A DNA stretch of 25,113 nucleotides from a virus. The translations under genes were made by a program, and so were the position numbers. The stretch is from IMG/VR virus record IMGVR_UViG_3300023435_000088, positions 1 through 25,113 of that record; one strand, written 5' to 3'. This document shows positions 1 to 7,885 of this stretch, in pieces. How positions within the stretch are numbered: the first letter of the stretch is position 1; each line of letters starts with the position of its first letter. Under the pieces are notes generated by a model, which saw nothing but the letters and a program-made list of their open reading frames with translations, searched no databases and had not been told where the DNA came from.

Positions 1-971
1 TTCACGCGCTGCGTGCCGGTGCCGGCGATGCCCTGGTCAGTGTCGGCCGCCACCCCTGCCAGCTCGATGTCCACCTTGCCGATCGTGGCTGCGCCGGCCC
101 CGAGCGCCACGGTCCCGTCCACAGTGATGGAGTCACCACCGTCTGCGATGTCGAGCGCCTGCTTGCCACCGATCGCCGTCGAAGTCAGCGGGGTGCCCAA
201 CCCGTCGCTCAGGCCGACCTCCATGGCGCCGCCGACGAGCGCTGCCGGGAGCTGCGGCGAGTCCACAGTGAGGGAGCCGTCGTCGTCGTCAATCGGTAGC
301 GCGGTCCCCTCGGCCCCTGCGCCGACCATCTTCGTGGTGCCGTTGCCAGGCAGAACGATCACCACGCCCAGACGGTCAATGGTGGTCCCGACTGCGTTGT
401 CGGCGTCGATCAGCGGAATCTGGGCCTGTGCTGCTGCCGAGGAGAGGGCGGGCGTGGTGGGAATGGCTCCCTGGTCAGTGGCCACCGTGACGGACAAGCT
501 GGCTGCCATCGCCTGGGCGCCGATGGTGAGCTGCGGGATGTGCCCGTCCAGACTCGTCGTGTCGCCTGCGATGGTTGCGCCGCTCGCCTCCACGACGGTC
601 CAGGCGCCCGCCGAGTCTTGTGTGACGGACAGCGCAGCGGCGGGGGCCTGAGCCCCCAGCGAGAGCTGAGGGACGTGCCCGTCGATGGCGGCCAGGTAGG
701 CGTCGATGGACACCAGGAGCGCCAGGTTGCCGGCGTCCACCGTCGGCAGGGGGTGCGCCGCGTCGACGAGCTGGTAGCCTCCAGCCCCGGGGATTGCGAG
801 CAGCCCCGGGGCGAGCCAGGAGGTCCCCGCCCCGGTGTCCCCGTCCGCGAGCGGGAAGGTCTGCAGCGCGCCCGCCGTCGTGTTCCCGCCGATCTTCTGC
901 GGGGCGTATTGGGCGCTCGCAGGCAGTGCCAGGAGCGTCAGGGCGAGTAGCGCCAGCAGGGTCTTTCGCAT
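1..971 (-). CDS. Secreted repeat-containing phage protein, 3' end off the window
   Basis: The frame is open from an ATG at 971 to base 1 with no stop, giving at least 323 codons. The start is well supported: GGAGGAA lies at 974-980, a few bases upstream. The N-terminus (MRKTLLALLALTLLALPASAQ, about 20 residues) is a classic Sec signal peptide with basic residues, a Leu/Ala core and an ASA-Q cleavage site. The mature part is rich in Ala, Gly, Thr, Val and Asp. A segment starting DGHVPQLSLGAQ recurs as DGHIPQLTIGAQ 45 residues later (DNA copies near 675-683 and 540-548). Such short, beta-rich, degenerate repeats are common in phage fibre-like proteins, but a signal peptide is unusual for a virion protein. 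It follows the glycosyltransferase gene after about 100 bases and may have its own promoter. It could be a surface or periplasmic lysogenic-conversion factor, or a fibre-like protein. The function is unknown. Confidence 0.8.
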   Translation of the reverse strand, partial: MRKTLLALLALTLLALPASAQYAPQKIGGNTTAGALQTFPLADGDTGAGTSWLAPGLLAIPGAGGYQLVDAAHPLPTVDAGNLALLVSIDAYLAAIDGHVPQLSLGAQAPAAALSVTQDSAGAWTVVEASGATIAGDTTSLDGHIPQLTIGAQAMAASLSVTVATDQGAIPTTPALSSAAAQAQIPLIDADNAVGTTIDRLGVVIVLPGNGTTKMVGAGAEGTALPIDDDDGSLTVDSPQLPAALVGGAMEVGLSDGLGTPLTSTAIGGKQALDIADGGDSITVDGTVALGAGAATIGKVDIELAGVAADTDQGIAGTGTQRV

Positions 972-973
972 GG

Positions 974-980
974 TTCCTCC
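974..980 (-). promoter_or_regulatory. Ribosome binding site of the signal-peptide protein
   Basis: On the minus strand GGAGGAA is followed by CC and then the ATG at 971. The purine core matches the anti-Shine-Dalgarno consensus at good spacing and fixes the start of the open-ended gene at the left edge. Confidence 0.75.
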
Positions 981-995
981 GCGGGCTAGGCCCGC
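981..995 (-). other. Short GC hairpin just upstream of a ribosome binding site
   Basis: GCGGGC and GCCCGC form a perfect 6-bp stem around a 3-base loop. It lies between the probable promoter at 1002-1010 and the GGAGGAA at 974-980. No T-run follows on either strand, so a classic intrinsic terminator is unlikely. In RNA the stem would sit directly next to the ribosome site, so it may stabilise the 5' end or modulate initiation. The role is inferred. Confidence 0.45.
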
Positions 996-1001
996 CTCCA
1001 G

Positions 1002-1010
1002 ATTCTACCA
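1002..1010 (-). promoter_or_regulatory. Possible extended -10 promoter for the signal-peptide gene
   Basis: The minus strand reads TGGTAGAAT, matching the extended -10 pattern TGn-TATAAT with one mismatch in the hexamer. No good -35 box is seen 16-18 bases upstream, which is tolerable for an extended -10 element. It lies in the only intergenic gap of about 100 bases (972-1071) within the window. Transcription would begin near 995, leaving a leader of about 25 bases containing the hairpin and ribosome site. A phage late activator could be used instead. Confidence 0.35.
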
Positions 1011-1071
1011 GGGCAGGCCGTAGACTCCCACGACTGCGCGTCCAGGGCATGGACCCGCTCAACAAACGTCA

Positions 1072-4000
1072 TCATGACTGGCGCCTCGTCTGAGCCCGCA
1101 GGCTCTCGTCTCCGATGTGGGTCCACATTCCGGGGCACGCGTGGGCGGCCAGCGGCAGGCCGGCATCGCGGACCCTGCGCATGGCCTCCATCTCTCCGCC
1201 GCAGGGGTAGACTCGGCCGATGTCCGACACCCGCATCAAAGTCGGATTGAATGTCCAGTGCGCCTCTGCTATCCGCACCGGCCCGCGCCGCTCCCAGCGT
1301 ATCTCCTCGCGCGTGATCATGTGGCGCTCGCTCACATCATCGCCAAGGTGCCGCAGGCGGACCTGGCCGACCTGCTCGTGCTCGTCGAGCGCTCCACGGG
1401 CAGCGTCCAGCCAGCCGTCTACGGTGCTGATCGCCCGCCAATCGTCCTCCAGGTGCAGCCAGTAGCGGCGCCCCGACCCGGCGGCGAGGACGGCAAGCTG
1501 GCTCAGCGCGTCACCGATGGGGTGAATCCTGTCCTGCTCGGTGAGGTGGTTGATCCGAGGCATGTGCCGCCAGAGCACATCGGCCGTCGCCTGGTCCGTC
1601 CCCTGCCGGAGCGCGTAGACTTTGGCGCTGTCAAGCAGCCCGGGGCAGATCCGCTCGGTGGAGTCGAGGGTATCTGCCAGGAGGCTGGCGCGGCCCCCGG
1701 TCAGGATGGTCACGGCCACGTCGGAGGCGTCCACGGGCGGGCGCACCACGGGGCGCTGCGTCACGCGGATCAGACCCTTCCCGACGCGCAGGAACTCAAC
1801 GCAGGCCCCACGCTCGCGTGCCCATCCGAGGGCGGCCTCTCGCTCTGATCTGCGAGACCCGTCGTCGAGCCACATCTCCCACCCGTCCGCCATGTGCGGG
1901 AGCAGGGCGGGAAGCGCGGCGGCGCGTCCGCCGGTGGCCTGCGGTGGTCCGTCGATGAGTGCCCAGCCGATGCCGTCGGGGACGCCGGACGTGTACCACG
2001 GGCGGGCGTCGAGCTGCGACAGCCGCAGATCCACGGAGCCAGAGAGCCCATGGGTAGCCAGCAGCGCTCGGGTCGCAGCGAGGTAGCGCTCCTGGTGCTC
2101 GAGCGCGACCGACTGCCCGCCGGTGGCCCGCGCGTGCTCGGCCAGCAGCAGCGTGGAGGAGCCGGAGCCGGATTCGAGCGCCACGCTCGGCCGGAGCTGG
2201 GCTAGGCGCCCCTGGATCTCTGCGGCCGTGGCCCGATGCACCGCCCAGCCCTGCCACAGCGAGCGATCCATGGCTGGGTCGCCTGGATACGCCAGAGCCG
2301 CGGCCGTGGCTGCCTTCGGCGGGCCTGTCCGCAGCAGCGCTCGGAGCCGTTCGGCCTCCCGCTGGACGGCGGCCGAGTCCTCGGCGGAGATGCTACCAGC
2401 GATGACTGCAGGCGCTCCATCGGCTCCGGCCTTTACGGCCCCGGCCCAGAGAGCCCGGAGCCTCGTCGTCGCCTGCTTGCGGTGCGGCGACCCAATGCCG
2501 GTAGACGGCTCCCGCGTCAGCGATCCGGGCCGGCAGCAGCGGTGATAGAGGGGATCTGACAGCACTGCGACACGTCCGCAGAGGTGGGCCAACCCCGTCA
2601 TCACGGTGTCGTACCCCACCCGATAGCCAGGGTGCGGCCCCCCGACCGAGCGCAGCCACGCCGGGCGCCAAAGCGCCGCCATGTGGGCGTACCACTTGAG
2701 CGCAGGAGAGTGCCGCCATGCCTTGCAGCGCTCGTGCTCCGTGTTCCCGGTGACTCCGTGGACGATCTGGTGCCCGAGTACAACATCGGCCTCGCCGCCG
2801 AGGGCGAGCAGGGCCGCCAGGCGCCCAGGCTCGCTCCAGTCGTCGGCGTCGTGGATCGTCCACCAGGGCGTCTCGCAGGCGGCGAGCGTGACCGCGTCAG
2901 CGAAGTAGCGTCCGCGGTTCTCGCGCAGGTCGAAGCGCACCACGCGGGGATCTGCGATGTCGGCCAGAGGCTCCCACGCTGCAGGTCCGTCCCCGTCGTT
3001 GACGAGCACGAGCCGCAGCCGGCGCTCTGCCTGACTGAGCACGCTAGTCACAGCACGGAGCAGGATCTCTGGCGGGGTGCGATAGAAAGGCATGGAGACC
3101 GTGACGAGCGGGCCGGAGAGTGGCGGCGGAGCTGGCGGAGCCATCGGAACAGGAGCGCGCGCCGGGGCCACGCGCCTGCCCATCCCCGCAGACCTCGAAA
3201 TTACCGGCCCCGTCCGCGTCCTGCCTGCCGTGCGTGCCACCTCGCCTCCCACTGTCGGACGCACACCGCTTAGCCCAAGCGCCTGAATCACCACCTCGGG
3301 ATAGCTCGGGAGGCTCAGCCTGGGCAGCCCATCGGCCAGCCCCTGGCGCACCGCTGCGACCCACGCGGCCACCGGAGCGCCGAGCCCCACGAAGAGCGCC
3401 GAGCCACCCAGGGCGCGGCGGGGCCCCGGGAGGTCGCTGGACACAACGGGGATCCCGCGCACCGCCGCCTCGGCCATCGCTAGCCCGTAGGTCTCGGCCT
3501 GGCTAGGTGACAGCACGAGCCGCGCCTGGGCCAGCCACACGTCCGGTTGGAGTCCCGGCGGAGCGACTGCGACGTGGCTGAGCTCGCGCCACGGGGCCAG
3601 GTCTCTGGCGTTGGCGCGGCCAGGCAGCACGTACCAGGGGCAGTCCGTGATCCGCCGAGCGACGGCGAGGGCGAGCGGTCCGCCCTTCGACTTCGACGCG
3701 CCCGGGACAACGATGCTCGCGCCGGCGCGCTCACCGCCCGCAACGAGCGCCCAGCTCGAAGGGGGCAGCACGATCTCTCGCGCCCATCCCTTCGTCGGCT
3801 TGTCGGCGGGAGCGGCGGGGGCCACGCGCGCCAGGACGCAGCCGGCGCCGGGCGGGATGGGCCCATGGTGGTGCCAGTAGATCAGACGGGCGCTGGCCCC
3901 GGCGCGCTGGGCGGAGATGGCCGTCTGGCGCCAGGCGGGGGCGATGGATGTGATGGCGAGGCCGGCGCCGACCCAGTCCTCGGCGGACATGCCGGGGCGG

Positions 4001-4176
4001 TCGACCCACCGAACGCCCTCGCGGGTCCACGGCGCCGAGGCCCCCGGCGATAGGTGGCAGTCCACCGCGACGCCCAGGTCTGCCAGCACGCAGGCGAGGT
4101 GCGCCATTGCGATGCTCATCCCGTCGCGCCCGCCGTCTGGGCTACCCCATCGCCTGGCCAGGAGGGCGACCCTCAC
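1072..4176 (-). CDS. Four-domain glycosyltransferase/methyltransferase protein
   Basis: This 1034-residue protein begins at a GTG overlapping the previous stop (GTGA). Residues about 1-290 look like a GT-B (GT4-type) glycosyltransferase: the segment SPSQAETYGLAMAEAAVRG carries the E-x7-E motif (E228, E236). A Pro/Ala-rich linker (about 330-355) follows. Residues about 356-560 resemble a GT-A family 2 enzyme, opening VTVSMPFYRTPPE and carrying the acidic nucleotide-sugar/metal motif HDADDW (442-447). Residues about 630-805 resemble a class I SAM methyltransferase, with a glycine-rich ESGSGSS loop (668-674), ALEHQERY and IDGPP (741-745). Residues about 818-1025 look like a second GT-A-like domain, with VTILTGGRASLL and LEDDW (909-913). 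It follows the tail fibre genes, which suggests glycosylation and methylation of a fibre, of host surface sugar, or of DNA. The domains are clear by motif, but the substrate is unknown. There is no signal peptide, so it should act in the cytoplasm. Confidence 0.85.
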   Translation of the reverse strand: MRVALLARRWGSPDGGRDGMSIAMAHLACVLADLGVAVDCHLSPGASAPWTREGVRWVDRPGMSAEDWVGAGLAITSIAPAWRQTAISAQRAGASARLIYWHHHGPIPPGAGCVLARVAPAAPADKPTKGWAREIVLPPSSWALVAGGERAGASIVVPGASKSKGGPLALAVARRITDCPWYVLPGRANARDLAPWRELSHVAVAPPGLQPDVWLAQARLVLSPSQAETYGLAMAEAAVRGIPVVSSDLPGPRRALGGSALFVGLGAPVAAWVAAVRQGLADGLPRLSLPSYPEVVIQALGLSGVRPTVGGEVARTAGRTRTGPVISRSAGMGRRVAPARAPVPMAPPAPPPLSGPLVTVSMPFYRTPPEILLRAVTSVLSQAERRLRLVLVNDGDGPAAWEPLADIADPRVVRFDLRENRGRYFADAVTLAACETPWWTIHDADDWSEPGRLAALLALGGEADVVLGHQIVHGVTGNTEHERCKAWRHSPALKWYAHMAALWRPAWLRSVGGPHPGYRVGYDTVMTGLAHLCGRVAVLSDPLYHRCCRPGSLTREPSTGIGSPHRKQATTRLRALWAGAVKAGADGAPAVIAGSISAEDSAAVQREAERLRALLRTGPPKAATAAALAYPGDPAMDRSLWQGWAVHRATAAEIQGRLAQLRPSVALESGSGSSTLLLAEHARATGGQSVALEHQERYLAATRALLATHGLSGSVDLRLSQLDARPWYTSGVPDGIGWALIDGPPQATGGRAAALPALLPHMADGWEMWLDDGSRRSEREAALGWARERGACVEFLRVGKGLIRVTQRPVVRPPVDASDVAVTILTGGRASLLADTLDSTERICPGLLDSAKVYALRQGTDQATADVLWRHMPRINHLTEQDRIHPIGDALSQLAVLAAGSGRRYWLHLEDDWRAISTVDGWLDAARGALDEHEQVGQVRLRHLGDDVSERHMITREEIRWERRGPVRIAEAHWTFNPTLMRVSDIGRVYPCGGEMEAMRRVRDAGLPLAAHACPGMWTHIGDESLRAQTRRQS

Positions 4177-4580
4177 GACAGCGGGACCAAGCAGAACTTC
4201 CAGGCGCCGCCGTCGCCCCAGGCGGTCATCTGGGAAACGGTCGTCGGGACCGTGAAGATGGCCGTCGTGCCCGGAGGCACGACCAGGTGGAAGGCGGCCA
4301 GGGTCACTGCGGTTGCGCCGAAGCGCACGCGGATGGGCCCCTCGGAGGAGATCACGCAGCGATCGCCGGTGGCCGCGGAGATGTCGAGGGCGACTGACGC
4401 TGCGCCGTCTCCGGCCACCAGCGGGATCGGGGCCTGGTCCATGATGGGCTCCTCCTCGAGCACGGCGACGGCGGCCTGCAGCGCCTCAATCTCAGACTTC
4501 GCATAGCCCCAGTTCGTCCGCTCGCTGGCGGTCGTGGCGGCCCCGGCGGCAGGATAGGCGGCGTTGATCTGCGAGGACAT
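4173..4580 (-). CDS. Tail fibre-associated protein of unknown function
   Basis: This 135-residue protein starts with an ATG that overlaps the fibre stop by one base (TAATG), so it is probably translated with the fibre. The N-terminus (GAATTASERTNWGYAKSEIE) resembles the pattern 'TTAS-R-N-AKSEIEAL' that I know from many phage tail-end proteins, followed by a short helix. The rest (about 50-135) alternates hydrophobic and small residues, like a compact beta-sandwich. No enzyme motif is visible. By position it could be a fibre tip, cap or assembly protein. The assignment rests mainly on context. Confidence 0.7.
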   Translation of the reverse strand: MSSQINAAYPAAGAATTASERTNWGYAKSEIEALQAAVAVLEEEPIMDQAPIPLVAGDGAASVALDISAATGDRCVISSEGPIRVRFGATAVTLAAFHLVVPPGTTAIFTVPTTVSQMTAWGDGGAWKFCLVPLS

Positions 4581-5809
4581 TACGGCTCTACCGGGAGCGA
4601 GGCCATCTTGCGCGAATCCCAGACGGTGATCTGAATCCTCGCGCTGTTGGCATCGTTCGCTGGCGGGTCCAGGAATGCGCCCGCTTGGTCGAAGTAGTAC
4701 ACCCGGATGTTGCTCGCGCCGGCCAGGTCACGCTCTGGGATATGCTCGCAGCAGCCGGAGGTCTCGAAGCCGACGCTGTGCCCGCCGGGTGTGAGCTGCA
4801 CGGCGATGTCAGCCCAGACTCCACCGGGTGGGTCGCCGGCCAAGAAGATATCATAGGATCCAGCGGCGACCCGAGTGATCGGCGTGCCGGCGTCGAAGCC
4901 CTGGCCGCCGATCATCTGCGTCCCGCCCGCGGCATCGCCGAGCCGGAAGATCCCGCACGCGATCGGGAGGATGGAGCGGATCTCCTTGAGCACGGCCTCG
5001 ACGGTCGCGGCGGCGAACCCGCCGCCATCGAAGTCGATCTCGGTCGCGTCGTGCTTCCCTGGCCCACCGTTTTGGTGAGCGGTGAGCCCGAAGCTCAGAG
5101 CGTCCAGCGTCGCCCTGACGGAGACGCCGTGGTAGCCGCCAATGGTCTCATCATCGATCTCTGAAGCGTCGTGCTTGTGCGCCGCCCCGTCCTCGTGAGC
5201 AGCGAGGCCAGTGCTCAGGGCGTCCAGCGAAAGCTGCGCCGTGGCGCCGTGGTAGCCGCCTGGCGTCTCATCGTCCACCTCGGAGGCGTCGTGCTTGTGT
5301 AGCCCGCCATCCTCGTGATCGTCCACGCGGTCGCTGACCACCTCGACCGCGTCCTCGACGTAGAGCCTGGTCGCCATGATTACCGAGTCGTCGACGGTGA
5401 GCGTCAGGGCGTTGGCCGCGTTGGCGATCGCGACCGTCAGCTTGACGTACGCGACCACTGCGGCCCCGTCCGTGGCGGGGTCTGGCTTGATGGAGTCGGG
5501 GATGCGGGCGATGAGGATCATATCCCCCGCGGCGTCGAAGGCACCCGCCTCCCGCAGCGTGTAGCCGACGGCCTCGTCAGTCGGGATGCTCGCCTCGACG
5601 AGTACCTGGTCCGGGTTCCCCGGCACCTGGTCGACGGCGTTGACGGCGCCGCGCCACACCTCGTCTCCCAGGGCCGTGAGCCCCACGGTGGGCAGCGTGT
5701 CGGCGTCCCCGACGGCGACCTCGGTGATGTCGACCTTCGCGCCTCCGGCGAGGGCAGCCATGATCTTGCCGAGCCCAATGGTCGTGATCACCTGTGCATA
5801 ATCGCTCAC
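4580..5809 (-). CDS. Tail fibre protein (gpH-like)
   Basis: The N-terminal part (about 1-150) fits the phage tail-collar fibre domain that joins P2/Mu-type fibres to the baseplate: SDYAQVITTIGLGKI, then VGDAD, ASIPTDEAVGYTLREAGAFD and IPDSIKPDPATDG. A shaft follows with three 40-residue repeats (KHDASEVDDET..., KHDASEIDDET..., KHDATEIDFDG...). A roughly 130-residue C-terminal domain (IACGIFRLGDAAGGTQ onwards) probably contacts the receptor. I chose the GTG at 5809, which gives a 4-base overlap with gpI (GTGA) and has GAGGT upstream. An in-frame start at 5854 would add 15 residues but lies well inside gpI. The predicted length is 409 residues, in the usual order after gpI. Confidence 0.88.
   Translation of the reverse strand: MSDYAQVITTIGLGKIMAALAGGAKVDITEVAVGDADTLPTVGLTALGDEVWRGAVNAVDQVPGNPDQVLVEASIPTDEAVGYTLREAGAFDAAGDMILIARIPDSIKPDPATDGAAVVAYVKLTVAIANAANALTLTVDDSVIMATRLYVEDAVEVVSDRVDDHEDGGLHKHDASEVDDETPGGYHGATAQLSLDALSTGLAAHEDGAAHKHDASEIDDETIGGYHGVSVRATLDALSFGLTAHQNGGPGKHDATEIDFDGGGFAAATVEAVLKEIRSILPIACGIFRLGDAAGGTQMIGGQGFDAGTPITRVAAGSYDIFLAGDPPGGVWADIAVQLTPGGHSVGFETSGCCEHIPERDLAGASNIRVYYFDQAGAFLDPPANDANSARIQITVWDSRKMASLPVEP
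4965..5325 (-). repeat. Three 120-bp in-frame repeats in the tail fibre shaft
   Basis: On the plus strand the anchor gcgtcgtgctt recurs with its gtgctt at 5291, 5171 and 5051, a period of exactly 120 bases (40 codons). The encoded units share KHDA(S/T)E(V/I)D, then GGYHG or GGGFA, then a helix-like segment, then A(H)xxGG. The first two units are close copies and the third, next to the C-terminal domain, has diverged. Such units build trimeric fibre shafts and can expand or contract by recombination. Confidence 0.8.
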
Positions 5810-6453
5810 GGGCCAACCTCGATATAGAGACCCACTGTGGGCCAGCCGGCGCACACGAGCGGGAAGGTCTCGGAGAAGGTCTCGGACAACTCGAGCAGCT
5901 CAGCCCTGTCCGGGACGTACGCGTCTAGCACCTGGCGGAGGTGGCGCATCCCGGCGAGCGTGAGGCCTGCGTGCTGCACGTCGATATTGATCCGGTAGGT
6001 GTAGGGCGGATCCGTGGGCGTCTGCTCCCACCACTCGGTCAGCGTAATCATCCCCGAGTCGTCATCCCAGATCGTGGCGCCCGCGTCCCACTCCGTGGCC
6101 CCGCCGTCCCAGGCCGTCGTGCCCTCTAGGATCCCGATGATGCGGTCCCACGCCCAGAGGGTGCCGCGGCGCTGGTAGACCTCGACCATCCTAGAGAGCA
6201 CGGTGCGCTTGCGGGCGAGCGATGCGTCGGCCCAGCCCTCCAGCTCCACGAGCCTGAACCATCTGGCTACGGCGTCCGCCTGGTCGCTGGTCAGCTCGGA
6301 GATCCGGCTCAGGTACGCGCACTGCTCGGCCAGCGTGGCCAGCGCCTGGAGCTGCGGATCCAGCGCCTGCGCCAGAGCAACGGCGTCGTCGTCGAGCGCC
6401 ACCAGCCCGGCGAGCTGGTCGACGAGCGACGCGGTTCGGATATCCGTGCTCAC
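5806..6453 (-). CDS. Baseplate/tail protein I (P2 gpI-like)
   Basis: This 215-residue protein lies between gpJ and the tail fibre, the conserved position of gpI, and overlaps both by GTGA. The N-terminal region has the typical gpI pattern: LVALDDDAVALAQALDPQLQAL, then LSRISELTSDQADAVARWF and a Trp/Ala-rich segment with KRTVLSRMVEVYQRRGTLWA. It also has the C-terminal patch 'RINIDVQHAGLTLAGMRHLRQV'-type sequence seen in family members. gpI helps form the outer baseplate and fibre attachment. Acidic Trp-Asp-containing stretches (about 125-150) look like a short degenerate repeat. The assignment is firm by order and sequence style. Confidence 0.88.
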   Translation of the reverse strand: MSTDIRTASLVDQLAGLVALDDDAVALAQALDPQLQALATLAEQCAYLSRISELTSDQADAVARWFRLVELEGWADASLARKRTVLSRMVEVYQRRGTLWAWDRIIGILEGTTAWDGGATEWDAGATIWDDDSGMITLTEWWEQTPTDPPYTYRINIDVQHAGLTLAGMRHLRQVLDAYVPDRAELLELSETFSETFPLVCAGWPTVGLYIEVGP

Positions 6454-7625
6454 TCGAAGCGGCCGAGATAGTTAGGGGCCGCCTCATGCCCGTCGCGACG
6501 CGCGCACTCTGAGCGCTCCACCTCGGCATAGACGGGCGAGGTGATCGTGATGCGGCGGGCCCCGGCGGCGTAGAGCCTGGCGTGCAGCTCGCTCGGGTCC
6601 ACGTCCCGCCCCATGGCCGAGTCCTGCCAATCGAGGTAGGCAGCCTGGGCGGCGTCCACGGCCGTGTTGATCTCCGCCACGATCGCGGCGTCCGCCTGGC
6701 GGATCCAGTAGGAGACCTCGGCGGTGTAGGAGACCTCGATCGCCTCGGAGACCGTCACCAGATCGGTGATGGGCCTGACGGTGTCCTCAGACAGCCCGGC
6801 CAGCACGAGCGCCAGGACTGCGGCGATCACGACGGCGCTATCTTCGATGTCGAGCACGTCGAGCCCGTCGGCGTCCGCCACCCACTGGCCCACCAGGACG
6901 AAGACGGCGACGACCCCGGCGGCGGGGGCTCCGTAGTCAGTATCATCGGGGCCGAGCGCGGCGGCGTCGAGCACGAGTGGGGACGCCTGGCCGGCGTGCC
7001 ACTCGTATGCCGTTCTGGGGCCACAGGTCGTGAAGCCGTCGGGGGCCGCCACCACGTCGGGGCGATACTCGGCGTCAGTCTGCTCGTCGCTCCCGCCGTC
7101 CGTGGCCGTCGTGCTCACGACGGAGATCCCGGCGAGGGGGTCCACGAGCACATCGATCCCCCCGGCGGGGATGTCGTTGGACTCAGGGCCCGTCACCGTG
7201 CAGGCGGAGGAGACGGTGCCCGACAGGACGCCAATCACCAGAGTGAGCGACGCGGAGGTCGCCCAAAGGAAGGCCCCATCGGCTGTCGTGGCCCGGTGCC
7301 CGGCGGGAATGATGCGCTCAGTCGTGGAGACCGTGCGGCTGTATTCGAGGGTCACGACGCTCTTCGCCCCGGCGGAGCGGTCCACCCCGACGAAGGTCCC
7401 GAGCGCGTCCAGGTAGGCGCCGTCTGCGCCGTCCTCTCCGTTGGCCGCGACCGGGAGGTTGCGGCGGTCGGCCAGCTCGACGAGCGAGTAGATGTGCGAC
7501 AGCGTGGCCGATGCGCTCTGGATGAACGCCCGCCTCGGGTCGGCGGCGAGGAGGGTCCTGCCGGTCAGCGCTGTGTACTTGGCGAGTACCTCCGCCTCGA
7601 CTTCGGTCGGGGTCTTGGCGATCAT
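6450..7625 (-). CDS. Baseplate wedge protein J (P2 gpJ/Mu gp47-like)
   Basis: This 391-residue protein matches the baseplate J family. The N-terminus is helical (TPTEVEAEVLAKYTALTGR). It then has the hallmark beginning DGADGAYLDALGTFVGVDRSAGAKS and a beta-rich domain with IIPAGHRATTADGAFLWATS. Another hallmark region is ISVVSTTATDGGSDEQTDAEYR, close to the family's 'GGxDxEtdeeYR'. The C-terminal part includes the 'VRPITDLVTVSEA' and 'YDARLYAAG'-like pieces common to the family (ELHARLYAAGARRITI). gpJ forms the wedge of contractile baseplates together with gpW and gpI. It overlaps its neighbours by ATGA and GTGA. Confidence 0.93.
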   Translation of the reverse strand: MIAKTPTEVEAEVLAKYTALTGRTLLAADPRRAFIQSASATLSHIYSLVELADRRNLPVAANGEDGADGAYLDALGTFVGVDRSAGAKSVVTLEYSRTVSTTERIIPAGHRATTADGAFLWATSASLTLVIGVLSGTVSSACTVTGPESNDIPAGGIDVLVDPLAGISVVSTTATDGGSDEQTDAEYRPDVVAAPDGFTTCGPRTAYEWHAGQASPLVLDAAALGPDDTDYGAPAAGVVAVFVLVGQWVADADGLDVLDIEDSAVVIAAVLALVLAGLSEDTVRPITDLVTVSEAIEVSYTAEVSYWIRQADAAIVAEINTAVDAAQAAYLDWQDSAMGRDVDPSELHARLYAAGARRITITSPVYAEVERSECARRDGHEAAPNYLGRFE

Positions 7626-7885
7626 GTGAGCCTCACCGTCGGCGTCAGCCCGCCGTCCCCGTCATAGGCGACCGAGACCTTGAACTTCGTGACTCGGGGC
7701 TCATACAGCTTAATTTGGGCGCTCAGGTCCCGGGCCACCTCCGCTTCGACGACGGCGAGAGGCTTGTCGACGGCGCCGGGCGGCAGGCCCAGGGCGCGGG
7801 CCATCGGCTGCGACCGCTGCGCCGTGGCGATGAGGCTCTGCACGTTCTGCAGGATCTCCTCGTCGACGGTGGGATTCCAGATCAC
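7622..7885 (-). CDS. Baseplate protein W (gp25-like)
   Basis: This 87-residue protein begins at a GTG overlapping the gpU stop (GTGA) and ends with ATGA into gpJ. Small gp25/gpW proteins always precede gpJ in P2- and Mu-type tails. The family's trait of a short helix followed by strands with a conserved E-P-R is visible: EEILQNVQSLIATAQRSQPM, then LYEPRVTKFKVSVAYDGD, where EPRV is the signature. It is a lysozyme-like-fold-free wedge component that nucleates the sheath end. At 87 residues it is at the short end of the family. Confidence 0.9.
   Translation of the reverse strand: MIWNPTVDEEILQNVQSLIATAQRSQPMARALGLPPGAVDKPLAVVEAEVARDLSAQIKLYEPRVTKFKVSVAYDGDGGLTPTVRLT

Noticed and set aside
13-651. 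Plus-strand frame at the left edge (212 codons)
   Set aside because: It is antisense to an open-ended minus-strand gene with a signal peptide and good ribosome site, so the minus-strand reading is preferred.
6582-7667. Long plus-strand frame opposite baseplate gene J (361 codons)
   Set aside because: Antisense to a strongly supported gpJ. Its product is rich in Gly, Arg, His and Asp, as expected from the complement of high-GC codons.
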